A DNA stretch of 5,497 bases, from contig JAFOLN010000317.1 of NCBI GenBank assembly GCA_017419325.1, positions 1-5,497 of the forward strand, read 5' to 3'. This document shows, piece by piece, positions 1 through 5,497 of this stretch; position 1 is the first letter of the stretch; the number at the start of each line of letters is the position of its first letter. The stretch is from Clostridia bacterium. Lineage in GTDB: Bacteria > Bacillota > Clostridia > Oscillospirales > RGIG577. The position numbers and the translations under genes were made by a program. Below the pieces are notes generated by a model. The model did not search any database and was not told where the DNA came from. It was given only the letters and a program-made list of their open reading frames with translations.

Positions 1-1063
1 ATCCGCTCTCAATGCGCTCGTACGACTCGCGCCGCTGCTTTGCCGTAAGTGAGCCCGTCAGCAGCACCGTTCTTATGGAAAGCCTCTCAAAAAGCGCGCT
101 CATGTTCTCGTAATGCTGGCGCGCCAGCACCTCGGTGGGCGCCATGAAGGCCGCCTGCGCGCCCGAGCGGGCGCAGCGGAAGATGAGCGCCTCCGCAACA
201 GTCGTCTTGCCGCAGCCCACGTCTCCCTGTACAAGGCGGTTCATGGGCACGTCCCGCGCCATGTCCGCCTCGCAGTCAGCGACTGCCCGAAGCTGCGCGG
301 ATGTGGGCTCGAAGGAAAGCGCGTCGTAGAAGGGCTTCATATCGATTTCGCCGCCGATCCGCACGGCGTTATGCTCGCGCTGCCTGTTTTTTAAAAGCGA
401 CATGCCAATCATAAGATACATAAGCTCATCGAAAATGAGCCGCTTCCTTGCGCCGCTCTGAGAAGCGGCGTCTTTAGGAAAATGTATGGCACAAAGCGCG
501 TCCCGAAGGGGCATAAGCCCCTCCTTTTTTGCCTCCCCGGAAAGCGGGTCATCCGTCTCACTCAGGGCGGTGTCCAGCGCCTCCCGCACAAGCTTTCTCA
601 TGTAGTTCTGGGTAAGCCCCTCGCAGAGGCTGTATACGGGCAGGATGCGCGACTCGGGGTCGTAGGCCGTCATCGGCTCCGCCGTGGGGTTTATAAGCTC
701 CTTTTTATAGGCCGTGCCCGTTACGCGGCCGTAAAAAATATACTGCCCTCCCTGTGAAAGCTTGTCGGCCGCGTATTTCTGGTTAAAGTAGACCACGGTT
801 ATCCGCCCCGTATCGTCGAAGGCCTCGGAGCGTGACATGATGCGCCGCCCCGGCAGGCGCGCATGGGTAAAATCACGGGCAAGCGTTGCGCTTATTGATA
901 CGCTCTGCCCTATTTCGGCGTCGCGCACCCGCGCAAATACGCTTCTGTCCTCATACGTGCGGGGAAAGTAAAATATAAGGTCCTTCGGGGCGAAAATGCC
1001 CAGCTTGTTTAAAAGCTTCTCGCGTTTCGGGCCCACGCCCGCCATATCGCGGAGCGTATACAT
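1..1063 (-). CDS. recG: ATP-dependent DNA helicase RecG, N-terminal half (3' end outside window)
   Basis: RecG is a superfamily 2 helicase that remodels stalled replication forks and branch-migrates Holliday junctions. The 354 visible residues are about half of the usual length of roughly 680-700. The N-terminus carries the helix-hairpin-helix-like GVGPKREKLLNKLGI (9-23) followed by YYFPRTYEDR (31-40), a RecG hallmark. The wedge/OB region runs to about residue 170 and includes LPVYSLCEGLTQ (141-152). A linker with HFP (194-196) and ARKRLIFDEL (205-214) leads to PMNRLVQGDVGCGKTT (273-288), which contains Walker A (GDVGCGKT, 280-287). Motif Ia is MAPTEVLARQH (307-317), and LLTGSLTAKQRR follows near the edge. 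The DEAH-type motif II and the whole second RecA-like lobe lie outside. The ATG start is supported by AGAGGTG seven bases upstream (1071-1077). The gene follows fakA after a 78-nt gap holding a terminator-like hairpin. Walker A has Cys where Ser is more familiar in RecG. Confidence 0.96.
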   Translation of the reverse strand, partial: MYTLRDMAGVGPKREKLLNKLGIFAPKDLIFYFPRTYEDRSVFARVRDAEIGQSVSISATLARDFTHARLPGRRIMSRSEAFDDTGRITVVYFNQKYAADKLSQGGQYIFYGRVTGTAYKKELINPTAEPMTAYDPESRILPVYSLCEGLTQNYMRKLVREALDTALSETDDPLSGEAKKEGLMPLRDALCAIHFPKDAASQSGARKRLIFDELMYLMIGMSLLKNRQREHNAVRIGGEIDMKPFYDALSFEPTSAQLRAVADCEADMARDVPMNRLVQGDVGCGKTTVAEALIFRCARSGAQAAFMAPTEVLARQHYENMSALFERLSIRTVLLTGSLTAKQRRESYERIESG

Positions 1064-1087
1064 AACGGTTCACCTCTTTTTTATGTG

Positions 1088-1124
1088 AAAATATAAAACA
1101 CGGCGCGGGCAACCGCCCGCGCCG
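1088..1124 (-). terminator. Intrinsic terminator or attenuator between fakA and recG
   Basis: Read on the minus strand, a perfect 10-bp GC-rich stem (CGGCGCGGGC / GCCCGCGCCG, 1101-1110 with 1115-1124) closes a 4-base loop. The T-rich stretch TGTTTTATATTTT follows directly (1100-1088). It begins 17 nt past the fakA stop. The T tract is interrupted, so termination may be partial. The recG ribosome binding site lies only about 10 nt beyond the tail. No separate recG promoter is evident, so recG probably depends on read-through. The plus strand has no T tract beyond the stem, so the element works in one direction. Confidence 0.72.
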
Positions 1125-1141
1125 CCGCTGTACGCAAAGTT

Positions 1142-2782
1142 TTACTCTGCGGAGATTATATAATAATATACGGGCTGTCCGCCGTAGACAATATTTACCT
1201 CAACGTCGTCGCCCAGGCGTTCACGGCACACGGAAAGCAGCGCCTCCGACTCTTCCTTCGGCGCGTCCTTGCCGTAGTAGATGGTAACGAGCCCCGCGCC
1301 GTTTTTGCACATGCCCGTTATGAGCTTGACCGTCGTCTCCACGCGGTCGGCGCTCACGTCTATAAGCTCGCCCTCGGAAAGCGCTAAAAACTCGCCCTTC
1401 TTTATCTCCTTTTCAAAGTATACGCTGTCTCTGTCGGCATACGTGACCGAGCCGCTGGTGACCGCCGATACCGACTCCGTCATCCCGGCTATGTTGTCCT
1501 CCACGGTGCTGTCGGCGTCAAAGCCCAGCATCGCGCCGATGCCCTGAGGCACGGTCTTCGTCTCGATGACCTCTATCCTTTTATCCTTCGCAAGCTCCGC
1601 CGTCTGCTTTGCCGACATTATGATGTTCTTGTTGTTGGGCAGGATGAAAACGACCTCGCTGTTCGTGTCGTTTACTGCCTTCAGTATATCGTCGGTGGAG
1701 GGGTTCATGGTCTGGCCTCCGTCCACTACAACGTCCGCGCCCATATCCTCGAATATGCCCTTAAGTCCCTCGCCCGCGCATACGGCCACAATGCCGTAGG
1801 GCTTTCTTGGGGTGGGAAGCTTCTCCGCCTCTGCGCTTATCTCAAGCTGATGGGTGTGCTGCTCGCGCATGTTCTCAATCTTTATCTTTGAGAGCGTGCC
1901 GCGCTTTAAGGCCTCCTCTATAACGCTTCCGGGGTTGTTCGTATGTACATGGACCTTTATTATGGCGTCGTCGGAAACCACAACTATGCTGTCGCCTATG
2001 TCGTTTAAGAAGGTCTTGAACTCCGCGAGACGCTCCTCCTTGTCCTGTGCCTTGTTTATGAGGAACTCGGTGCAGTAGCCGAATTTTATGTCCTCCGTCT
2101 CAACGAAGGAGAAGTCGGCCTCGTTTATCTCATCGTATGAATCGTTCGGCTCGGCCGATTCTATCATCGTGCCGTTCAGAAGATAATGGAGCATGCCGCG
2201 GTATATAACGAGAAGTCCCATGCCGCCCGCGTCCACCACGTTCGCCTGCTTTAATACGGGGAGCATGTCCGGCGTGGCCTTCAGAGCCTCGTCCGCCTTT
2301 TCGGTGAGCTGTCCGAAAAAGGCCTCCATTTCGCCCGTCGAGGGCGCGATTCTTTTAAGATGCTCCGCCGAGAGCCTTGCCACGGTGAGCATGGTGCCCT
2401 CCGTCGGCTTCATAACGGCCTTGTACGCCATCTCTACGCCCAGCCCGAACGCCGCCGCCATTGCGGGCGCGTCGGCCGATTTTATACCCTTCAGTCCCTG
2501 GGCTATGCCGCGGAACATAAGGGACAGGATAACGCCGGAATTGCCTCGCGCGCCCCGAAGGAGCGCCGCCGCTATCTTTTCGGAGACTGCCGAAATGTCT
2601 TCATCCTCGCTGTTCTTCACGGCGTTTACGGCCACCGACATGGTGAGCCACATATTGGAGCCGGTGTCGCCGTCGGGTACCGGAAAAACGTTCAAGCGGT
2701 TTATCATCGTTTTGTTGATGTTTAAGTTGTTTGCACCGCAGACAAACATATTTTTAAAATAATTACCGTCTAATGAAAGCAA
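1142..2782 (-). CDS. fakA: FakA-type fatty acid kinase, ATP-binding subunit (YloV, DAK/DhaL family)
   Basis: FakA phosphorylates fatty acids held by a FakB (DegV-family) partner, giving acyl-phosphate for phospholipid synthesis. At 546 residues it has full family length and order. The N-terminal DhaL-like nucleotide domain (about 5-205) has GANNL (16-20), NVFPVPDGDTGSNM (31-44) with Mg-binding Asp37 and Asp39, GARGNSGVILS (77-87), PTEGTMLTVAR (126-136) and DAGGMGLL (184-191). The middle domain (about 230-310) has GYCTEF (235-240) and KVHVHTNNPG (276-285). Cys237, His278 and His280 match the spacing of the Cys/His zinc site I recall for Staphylococcus aureus FakA. The C-terminal FakB-interacting-type domain (about 328-546) has DGGQTMNPST (354-363), LPNNKNI (381-387) and ETKTVPQGIGAML (407-419). 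The start is TTG at 2782, with AGGGGG eight bases upstream (2791-2796), giving the usual family N-terminus (LDGNYFKNM). No fakB is in the window. The gene lies 63 nt after the Asp23 gene and is probably co-transcribed with it. Confidence 0.95.
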   Translation of the reverse strand: MLSLDGNYFKNMFVCGANNLNINKTMINRLNVFPVPDGDTGSNMWLTMSVAVNAVKNSEDEDISAVSEKIAAALLRGARGNSGVILSLMFRGIAQGLKGIKSADAPAMAAAFGLGVEMAYKAVMKPTEGTMLTVARLSAEHLKRIAPSTGEMEAFFGQLTEKADEALKATPDMLPVLKQANVVDAGGMGLLVIYRGMLHYLLNGTMIESAEPNDSYDEINEADFSFVETEDIKFGYCTEFLINKAQDKEERLAEFKTFLNDIGDSIVVVSDDAIIKVHVHTNNPGSVIEEALKRGTLSKIKIENMREQHTHQLEISAEAEKLPTPRKPYGIVAVCAGEGLKGIFEDMGADVVVDGGQTMNPSTDDILKAVNDTNSEVVFILPNNKNIIMSAKQTAELAKDKRIEVIETKTVPQGIGAMLGFDADSTVEDNIAGMTESVSAVTSGSVTYADRDSVYFEKEIKKGEFLALSEGELIDVSADRVETTVKLITGMCKNGAGLVTIYYGKDAPKEESEALLSVCRERLGDDVEVNIVYGGQPVYYYIISAE

Positions 2783-2845
2783 CAGAAATTCCCCCTACAA
2801 GCTGTAAAATATCGCGCCGAAACGGGACAGGGCACGCGCCCCGCC

Positions 2846-3202
2846 TTAATTTGTGCGCACGGAATCGACCACCACAAGAACGTTTTCAACCTTGAAGCCG
2901 GTGGTCGTTTCTATAAAGTATCTCACTCTGTTTATTATGCTCTTTGTTATCGCCGGTATATTAACGCCGTATTCCACGATTATGTGAAGCTCTATCTCAA
3001 GCTTATTTTCGGTGTTCAGTCTTACAAGAACGCCCTTGTCAACGGAATCCTTGACGATAAGCTTCACTATGTCTCCGGCTTTGTTGCGAAAGGCCATGCC
3101 CACAACGCCGAAGCAGTTTGTCGTCTCAATGCCCACAAGATACTGAAAGACCCTGTCAGAAATGGTGATCTCACCGAGGTTGTTTTCTATCAGTGCCTGC
3201 AT
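2846..3202 (-). CDS. yloU: Asp23/Gls24 family envelope-associated protein (YloU-like)
   Basis: This is a 118-residue Asp23/Gls24 (DUF322) protein. The family forms small alpha/beta proteins; Staphylococcus aureus Asp23 is an abundant membrane-tethered envelope-stress protein, and the copy next to fakA is called YloU in Bacillus subtilis, with no settled biochemical role. Visible family features are LGEITISDRVFQYLVGIE (9-26), the conserved FGVVGMA (31-37), the strand-rich LEIELHIIVEYGVNIPAIT (68-86), and a helix plus strand ending VRYFIETTTGFKVENVLVVV (93-112). No signal peptide or membrane segment is present. The ATG at 3202 is chosen because GGAGGTG lies six bases upstream (3209-3215). A TTG five codons further upstream overlaps that ribosome binding site and is not a credible start. 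It is the first gene after a strong sigma-A promoter and leads the yloU-fakA(-recG) unit. Confidence 0.93.
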   Translation of the reverse strand: MQALIENNLGEITISDRVFQYLVGIETTNCFGVVGMAFRNKAGDIVKLIVKDSVDKGVLVRLNTENKLEIELHIIVEYGVNIPAITKSIINRVRYFIETTTGFKVENVLVVVDSVRTN

Positions 3203-3256
3203 ATGTGTCACCTCCAAAAATGAATCGCGTACGGTATCGTCATACTTTCTTATTAT

Positions 3257-3285
3257 ATTATAAACCGTACTTCCGAATATTTCAA
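3257..3285 (-). promoter_or_regulatory. Sigma-A type promoter for yloU-fakA-(recG)
   Basis: On the minus strand there is a -35 TTGAAA (3285-3280), a spacer of exactly 17 bases and a perfect -10 TATAAT (3262-3257). Transcription would start near 3250, leaving a leader of about 48 nt before the yloU start. The surroundings are AT-rich, unlike the flanking genes. A 7-bp inverted repeat, GTACGGT (3270-3264) and ACCGTAC (3235-3229), brackets the -10 and start site, with arms adjoining the -10 and in the leader. It could be an operator, but a repeat of this size may also occur by chance. A second overlapping TATAAT at 3257-3252 is offset by 5 bases. Confidence 0.85.
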
Positions 3286-3304
3286 TAAGGAATATGTAAG
3301 AGCG

Positions 3305-4132
3305 TCATATAAGCTCGATAATTGCCGAAAGAGAGCCCCGCCTGTCGCCGTCGCGTCTGTGGGAGAAGTAAAGCTCCTCGTTGCATACGGTGCATTCGCC
3401 CGAGACCGTTATGTTCTCCTTCGGCACGCCCGCGTGCTTTAAAAGCTCCGTGTTCGCGCGCCACAAATCAATGTGGTACTTTTCGCCGCCCGTGTGCTTT
3501 ATGTATTCGGAGGGCGGCAGAAAATCGAAGGCCGCCTCAAATTCCTTCACCACGGGCACGTCCACCTCGAAGCAGCACGGGCCTATCGAGGGGCCTATGG
3601 CGCAGAGTATGTCGGCGGGGCGGCACCCGAAGCGCTCCGTCATTTTTAACACCGTCTTTTCTCCTATGCGCTGCACCGTGCCGCGCCAGCCGGAATGGCA
3701 GGCGGCTATGGCCCGCTTCACGGGGTCGAGAAAGAGAATCGGCACGCAGTCGGCCATAAATACCGTAAGCGCCGCGCCCCGCTCACGCGTTATGAAGGCG
3801 TCGGCGTTCTCAAAGCGGTTTGCACGAAGAAGGCCGTTCCCTTGGTCGGACGTTCCCACCTCCCACACCGTGTCGGAGTGGGTCTGTTTGCTCAGTATTG
3901 CTTTCTCCTTCGACGAGCCCAGCGCGCCGAAGATAATGTCGTAATTCTTTAATACGCGCTCCGTGTCGTCGCCCCGGTTCACGCCCAGGTTAAGCGACGA
4001 AAAGCACCCCTCGGACACGCCGCCTTTTCGCGTCGTAAAGCAGTGGCGCACAAGCCCCGTTTTGTCGAAGCTCTCGGCCGTAAAATATTCAAGGCCTCCC
4101 GTTTCATGTCGTATCATACCGTTCATTTTCAT
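3305..4132 (-). CDS. pgeF: Laccase-domain protein PgeF (YfiH/YlmD family, 'polyphenol oxidase')
   Basis: The protein has 275 residues, normal for the family. Members were long labelled polyphenol oxidase or laccase-like. Later work (from established knowledge) assigns purine nucleoside phosphorylase and adenosine deaminase activities to several, and a role in removing mis-incorporated L-Ser from peptidoglycan precursors to Escherichia coli YfiH. The expected metal/catalytic triad is complete: His85 in SKQTHSDTV (81-89), Cys129 in MADCVPILF (126-134) and His146 in ACHSGWRGT (144-152). Other signature parts are HCFTTRKGGVSEG (30-42), SSLNLG (45-50), CAIGPSIGPCCFEV (177-190), and the C-terminal CTVCNEELYFSHRRDGDRRG (247-266). 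The ATG at 4132 is preceded by GGGAGGT five bases upstream; a reading frame extending 69 codons further upstream overlaps the next gene and lacks family similarity. It sits between the paralogue pair and the yloU promoter, with no clear terminator after it. In Bacillus subtilis the homologue lies near sepF, unlike here. Confidence 0.94.
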   Translation of the reverse strand: MKMNGMIRHETGGLEYFTAESFDKTGLVRHCFTTRKGGVSEGCFSSLNLGVNRGDDTERVLKNYDIIFGALGSSKEKAILSKQTHSDTVWEVGTSDQGNGLLRANRFENADAFITRERGAALTVFMADCVPILFLDPVKRAIAACHSGWRGTVQRIGEKTVLKMTERFGCRPADILCAIGPSIGPCCFEVDVPVVKEFEAAFDFLPPSEYIKHTGGEKYHIDLWRANTELLKHAGVPKENITVSGECTVCNEELYFSHRRDGDRRGSLSAIIELI

Positions 4133-4218
4133 GAAATACCTCCCGTCTGTGCAGCGCCGTCTTGCCGCGGAATCCGGATAACGCTGATTTGTCAGGCAAA
4201 CCGGGCGAGAAATCTTTA

Positions 4219-4869
4219 TCAGTCCTTCACCACAAGGTCGCCGGGCTTTACGGATATCCCCTTTGCCTGTACGACCAGCTTGCAGAGATAACCGGTCTCT
4301 CCGACCGCTCTGCCCGGATCCCACGTCCTGCGTATCCACTCCTTCAGAGATGAGGCGTCCATCGGTACTCTGTGCTCATAGGAATCGATTGCCTCCAGCG
4401 CCGCCTTGATCTCATTTCCGCCGCTGAGGATCGTCACTTCGTCCTGCATATAGAACGTTCCGTAAAGGACCTGTCCGAAAACGGTGACGATGGGAGGCTT
4501 AAGAAGACCGCCCTTTACTTCCGCCATCGCGTCCGCAACAAATACCGCGTTATGGAATCCGTAATGCTCTCTCAGATCTTCGCGAAACGAGACCACTTCC
4601 GAATTGGCCTGCAGCGCCTCCTCTGTGCCAAGCTCCGGAAGCGGATCCTTCTTCACGACGATTCGTTTCGCTTCGTCAAATGTATATTTAAGAGGGTACA
4701 TGACTCTCAGCCTGCGTACACAGGAACCGCACAGGCTGCCGCCGTCCTTTAAACGAAGCGCATTCGGTCCTTCTATCATGGTAAGCTCGCCCTCTTCCCG
4801 TGCTCTCAATGCTGCGCGTCCGCATATCACACAGCTGCCCAGGCCGACTTCTTTTTCCCTGACTGCCAT
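4219..4869 (-). CDS. Uncharacterised zinc-ribbon protein with EF-Tu domain-2-like barrel (downstream paralogue)
   Basis: I do not recognise a named family with certainty. The 216-residue protein has two cysteine pairs, Cys13/Cys16 (SCVICG) and Cys47/Cys50 (LCGSC), the second after LRLKDG, which suggests a zinc ribbon resembling DUF4428-type N-termini. Next come RVMYPLKYTF (55-64), DPLPELGTEEA (75-85) and a charged helical stretch to about residue 104. The C-terminal part (about 128-216) contains VFGQVLYGTFYMQDEVTIL, IKAALEAID and an ending ISVKPGDLVVKD. This pattern (G-x-V-x2-G, a D/E-V strand, then x-PGD-L-V) resembles domain 2 of EF-Tu-type GTPases, but there is no GTPase domain. The barrel has an insert of about 15 residues (170-186) relative to its neighbour. 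No signal peptide or membrane segment is seen, so it is probably cytoplasmic. The start has AGGAGG eight bases upstream (4878-4883). It follows its paralogue by 23 nt, so the two are very likely one operon. Confidence 0.82.
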   Translation of the reverse strand: MAVREKEVGLGSCVICGRAALRAREEGELTMIEGPNALRLKDGGSLCGSCVRRLRVMYPLKYTFDEAKRIVVKKDPLPELGTEEALQANSEVVSFREDLREHYGFHNAVFVADAMAEVKGGLLKPPIVTVFGQVLYGTFYMQDEVTILSGGNEIKAALEAIDSYEHRVPMDASSLKEWIRRTWDPGRAVGETGYLCKLVVQAKGISVKPGDLVVKD

Positions 4870-4892
4870 ATAAAAAACCTCCTGTCCTTTTC

Positions 4893-5497
4893 TTACCGCA
4901 CGATCAGCTTATCGCCGGGATATACAAAATCCATCCCTTGGCCAAACATCATGATGACCGTTTCGCCCACGCTTGCCTTTCCGACGGGTGCGCCGGCGGC
5001 GTACGTGCCGACCCAGTCCTGCAGTTCTTCTATTTTCGCGGAGTATTCTCTGTCCTTATGGGAAACGACGACCTCCGCGCCGGTAATAAGTTCTCCGTGC
5101 AGCACCTTGCCGAAAACGCCGAAGCGTTTGCGTTTGGAATACTTTGGCTTTTCCCGCGTTCCGATATTTGCGAAATATCTCCGTACATAGTCCACCTCGA
5201 TTACCGCTTTCGCTCCGGCATACCGGGCCGCCTGCGCCTCGGCCGCTTTCAGGGATTCTTCCATGGCGGCGCGGAATTCATCCGGCGTCATTTCCCTTAA
5301 CGGATCGATCCTCTGTCCCTGTATGGTGTTATCGTAAATCGCCTCGTTCTTGCGGGTCCATCCTGACGCAATCGTACCTTTGGTCAGCACATACGTATAC
5401 CGAAAAGGATACAGAATGCGCGTCTTGTCTGCGCAGTCCCTGCAGACAAGCTGACCGTCCTTCAGGATTACGGTGCCATACTCTTTATCCGGGACAG
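4893..5497 (-). CDS. Uncharacterised zinc-ribbon protein with EF-Tu domain-2-like barrel (upstream paralogue, 5' end outside window)
   Basis: The frame is open to the window edge, giving 200 visible C-terminal residues. Similarity to the next gene shows the true start lies about 30 or more residues beyond the edge. A GTG at 5390 would remove the conserved cysteine pair and is rejected as the start. Visible residues begin with VILKDGQLVCRDC (9-21), then RILYPFRYTY (26-35), matching LRLKDGGSLCGSC and RVMYPLKYTF of the neighbour; its first Cys pair should lie outside. DPLREMTPDEF (64-74) and an Ala/Glu-rich helix (75-92) follow. The barrel-like C-terminus (126-200) reads VFGKVLHGELITGAEVVV, YSAKIEELQDW, APVGKASVGE and ends VYPGDKLIVR, the clearer of the two matches to EF-Tu domain 2. 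A basic linker (KPKYSKRKR, 116-124) precedes the barrel. No membrane segment is seen. Function unknown; a role bound to nucleic acid, ribosome or protein is inference only. Confidence 0.8.
   Translation of the reverse strand, partial: VPDKEYGTVILKDGQLVCRDCADKTRILYPFRYTYVLTKGTIASGWTRKNEAIYDNTIQGQRIDPLREMTPDEFRAAMEESLKAAEAQAARYAGAKAVIEVDYVRRYFANIGTREKPKYSKRKRFGVFGKVLHGELITGAEVVVSHKDREYSAKIEELQDWVGTYAAGAPVGKASVGETVIMMFGQGMDFVYPGDKLIVR

Noticed and set aside
113..757. Short plus-strand open frames opposite recG
   Set aside because: The minus strand encodes continuous RecG sequence with Walker A and wedge-domain motifs across the whole stretch.
2193..2762. A 189-codon plus-strand open frame
   Set aside because: It lies wholly opposite the conserved DhaL domain of fakA; its Ser/Ala/Pro-rich composition is typical of an antisense shadow in GC-rich DNA.
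2783..2845. Possible hairpin in the yloU-fakA gap (GGGC/GCCC)
   Set aside because: The stem is only 4 bp and no T tract follows, so it is not a credible terminator.
3381..3944. A 187-codon plus-strand open frame
   Set aside because: It is the antisense shadow of pgeF; the minus-strand protein has all family motifs, and the plus-strand frame has no recognisable domain or ribosome binding site.
4133..4218. Possible terminator or promoter between the paralogue pair and pgeF (CTGA/TCAG at 4184-4195)
   Set aside because: The stem has 4 bp with no T tract, and no convincing -35/-10 pair was found; nothing beyond the pgeF ribosome binding site can be supported in this gap.
4133..4339. A 69-codon N-terminal extension of the pgeF frame
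   Set aside because: It overlaps the 3' end of the upstream gene, is rich in Arg/Gly without family similarity, and ignores a good ribosome binding site (GGGAGGT) directly before the ATG at 4132.
4893..5390. GTG at 5390 as the start of the upstream paralogue
   Set aside because: The 35 codons upstream remain open to the edge and encode the LKDG...CxxC and YPxxYT motifs shared with the neighbouring paralogue, so the gene must begin outside the window.

Overview
The window looks like a chromosomal segment from a moderately GC-rich Firmicute, most likely a Clostridia-class gut-type anaerobe. The reasons are the strong AGGAGG-type ribosome binding sites, a consensus sigma-A promoter in an AT-rich gap, a TTG start, and the gene order Asp23/Gls24 protein - FakA - RecG, which matches the conserved yloU-yloV-(sdaAB-sdaAA)-recG block known from Bacillus subtilis. 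The genus cannot be fixed from the sequence. All six genes lie on the minus strand, so transcription runs from right to left.

Right end (4219-5497): two adjacent genes of unknown function, 23 nt apart; the upstream one is cut by the window edge. They are paralogues of each other. Each has a cysteine-pair zinc-ribbon-like N-terminus, a charged helical middle and a C-terminal part that reads like the domain-2 beta-barrel of EF-Tu-type translation factors. This pair is the least explained part of the window. It also differs from its surroundings in being rich in GATC sites, which the rest of the window almost lacks.

Middle (3305-4132): pgeF, a laccase-domain (YfiH/YlmD) protein with all three expected metal/catalytic residues. 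The 86-nt gap between it and the paralogue pair shows neither a clear terminator nor a clear promoter, so co-transcription is possible.

Left (1-3285): a new transcription unit starts from a near-perfect sigma-A promoter (TTGAAA-17-TATAAT). It reads through a small Asp23-family gene (yloU), then fakA (the ATP-dependent fatty-acid kinase subunit) and on to recG (branch-migrating helicase; only its N-terminal half is in the window). A GC-rich hairpin with a T-rich tail between fakA and recG looks like an intrinsic terminator or attenuator, so recG probably receives only part of the upstream transcription.

Together the left genes are housekeeping: envelope-associated protein, fatty acid phosphorylation for phospholipid synthesis, and DNA repair. 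pgeF belongs to nucleoside or peptidoglycan-precursor quality control. No RNA genes, CRISPR arrays, insertion sequences or phage genes were seen.
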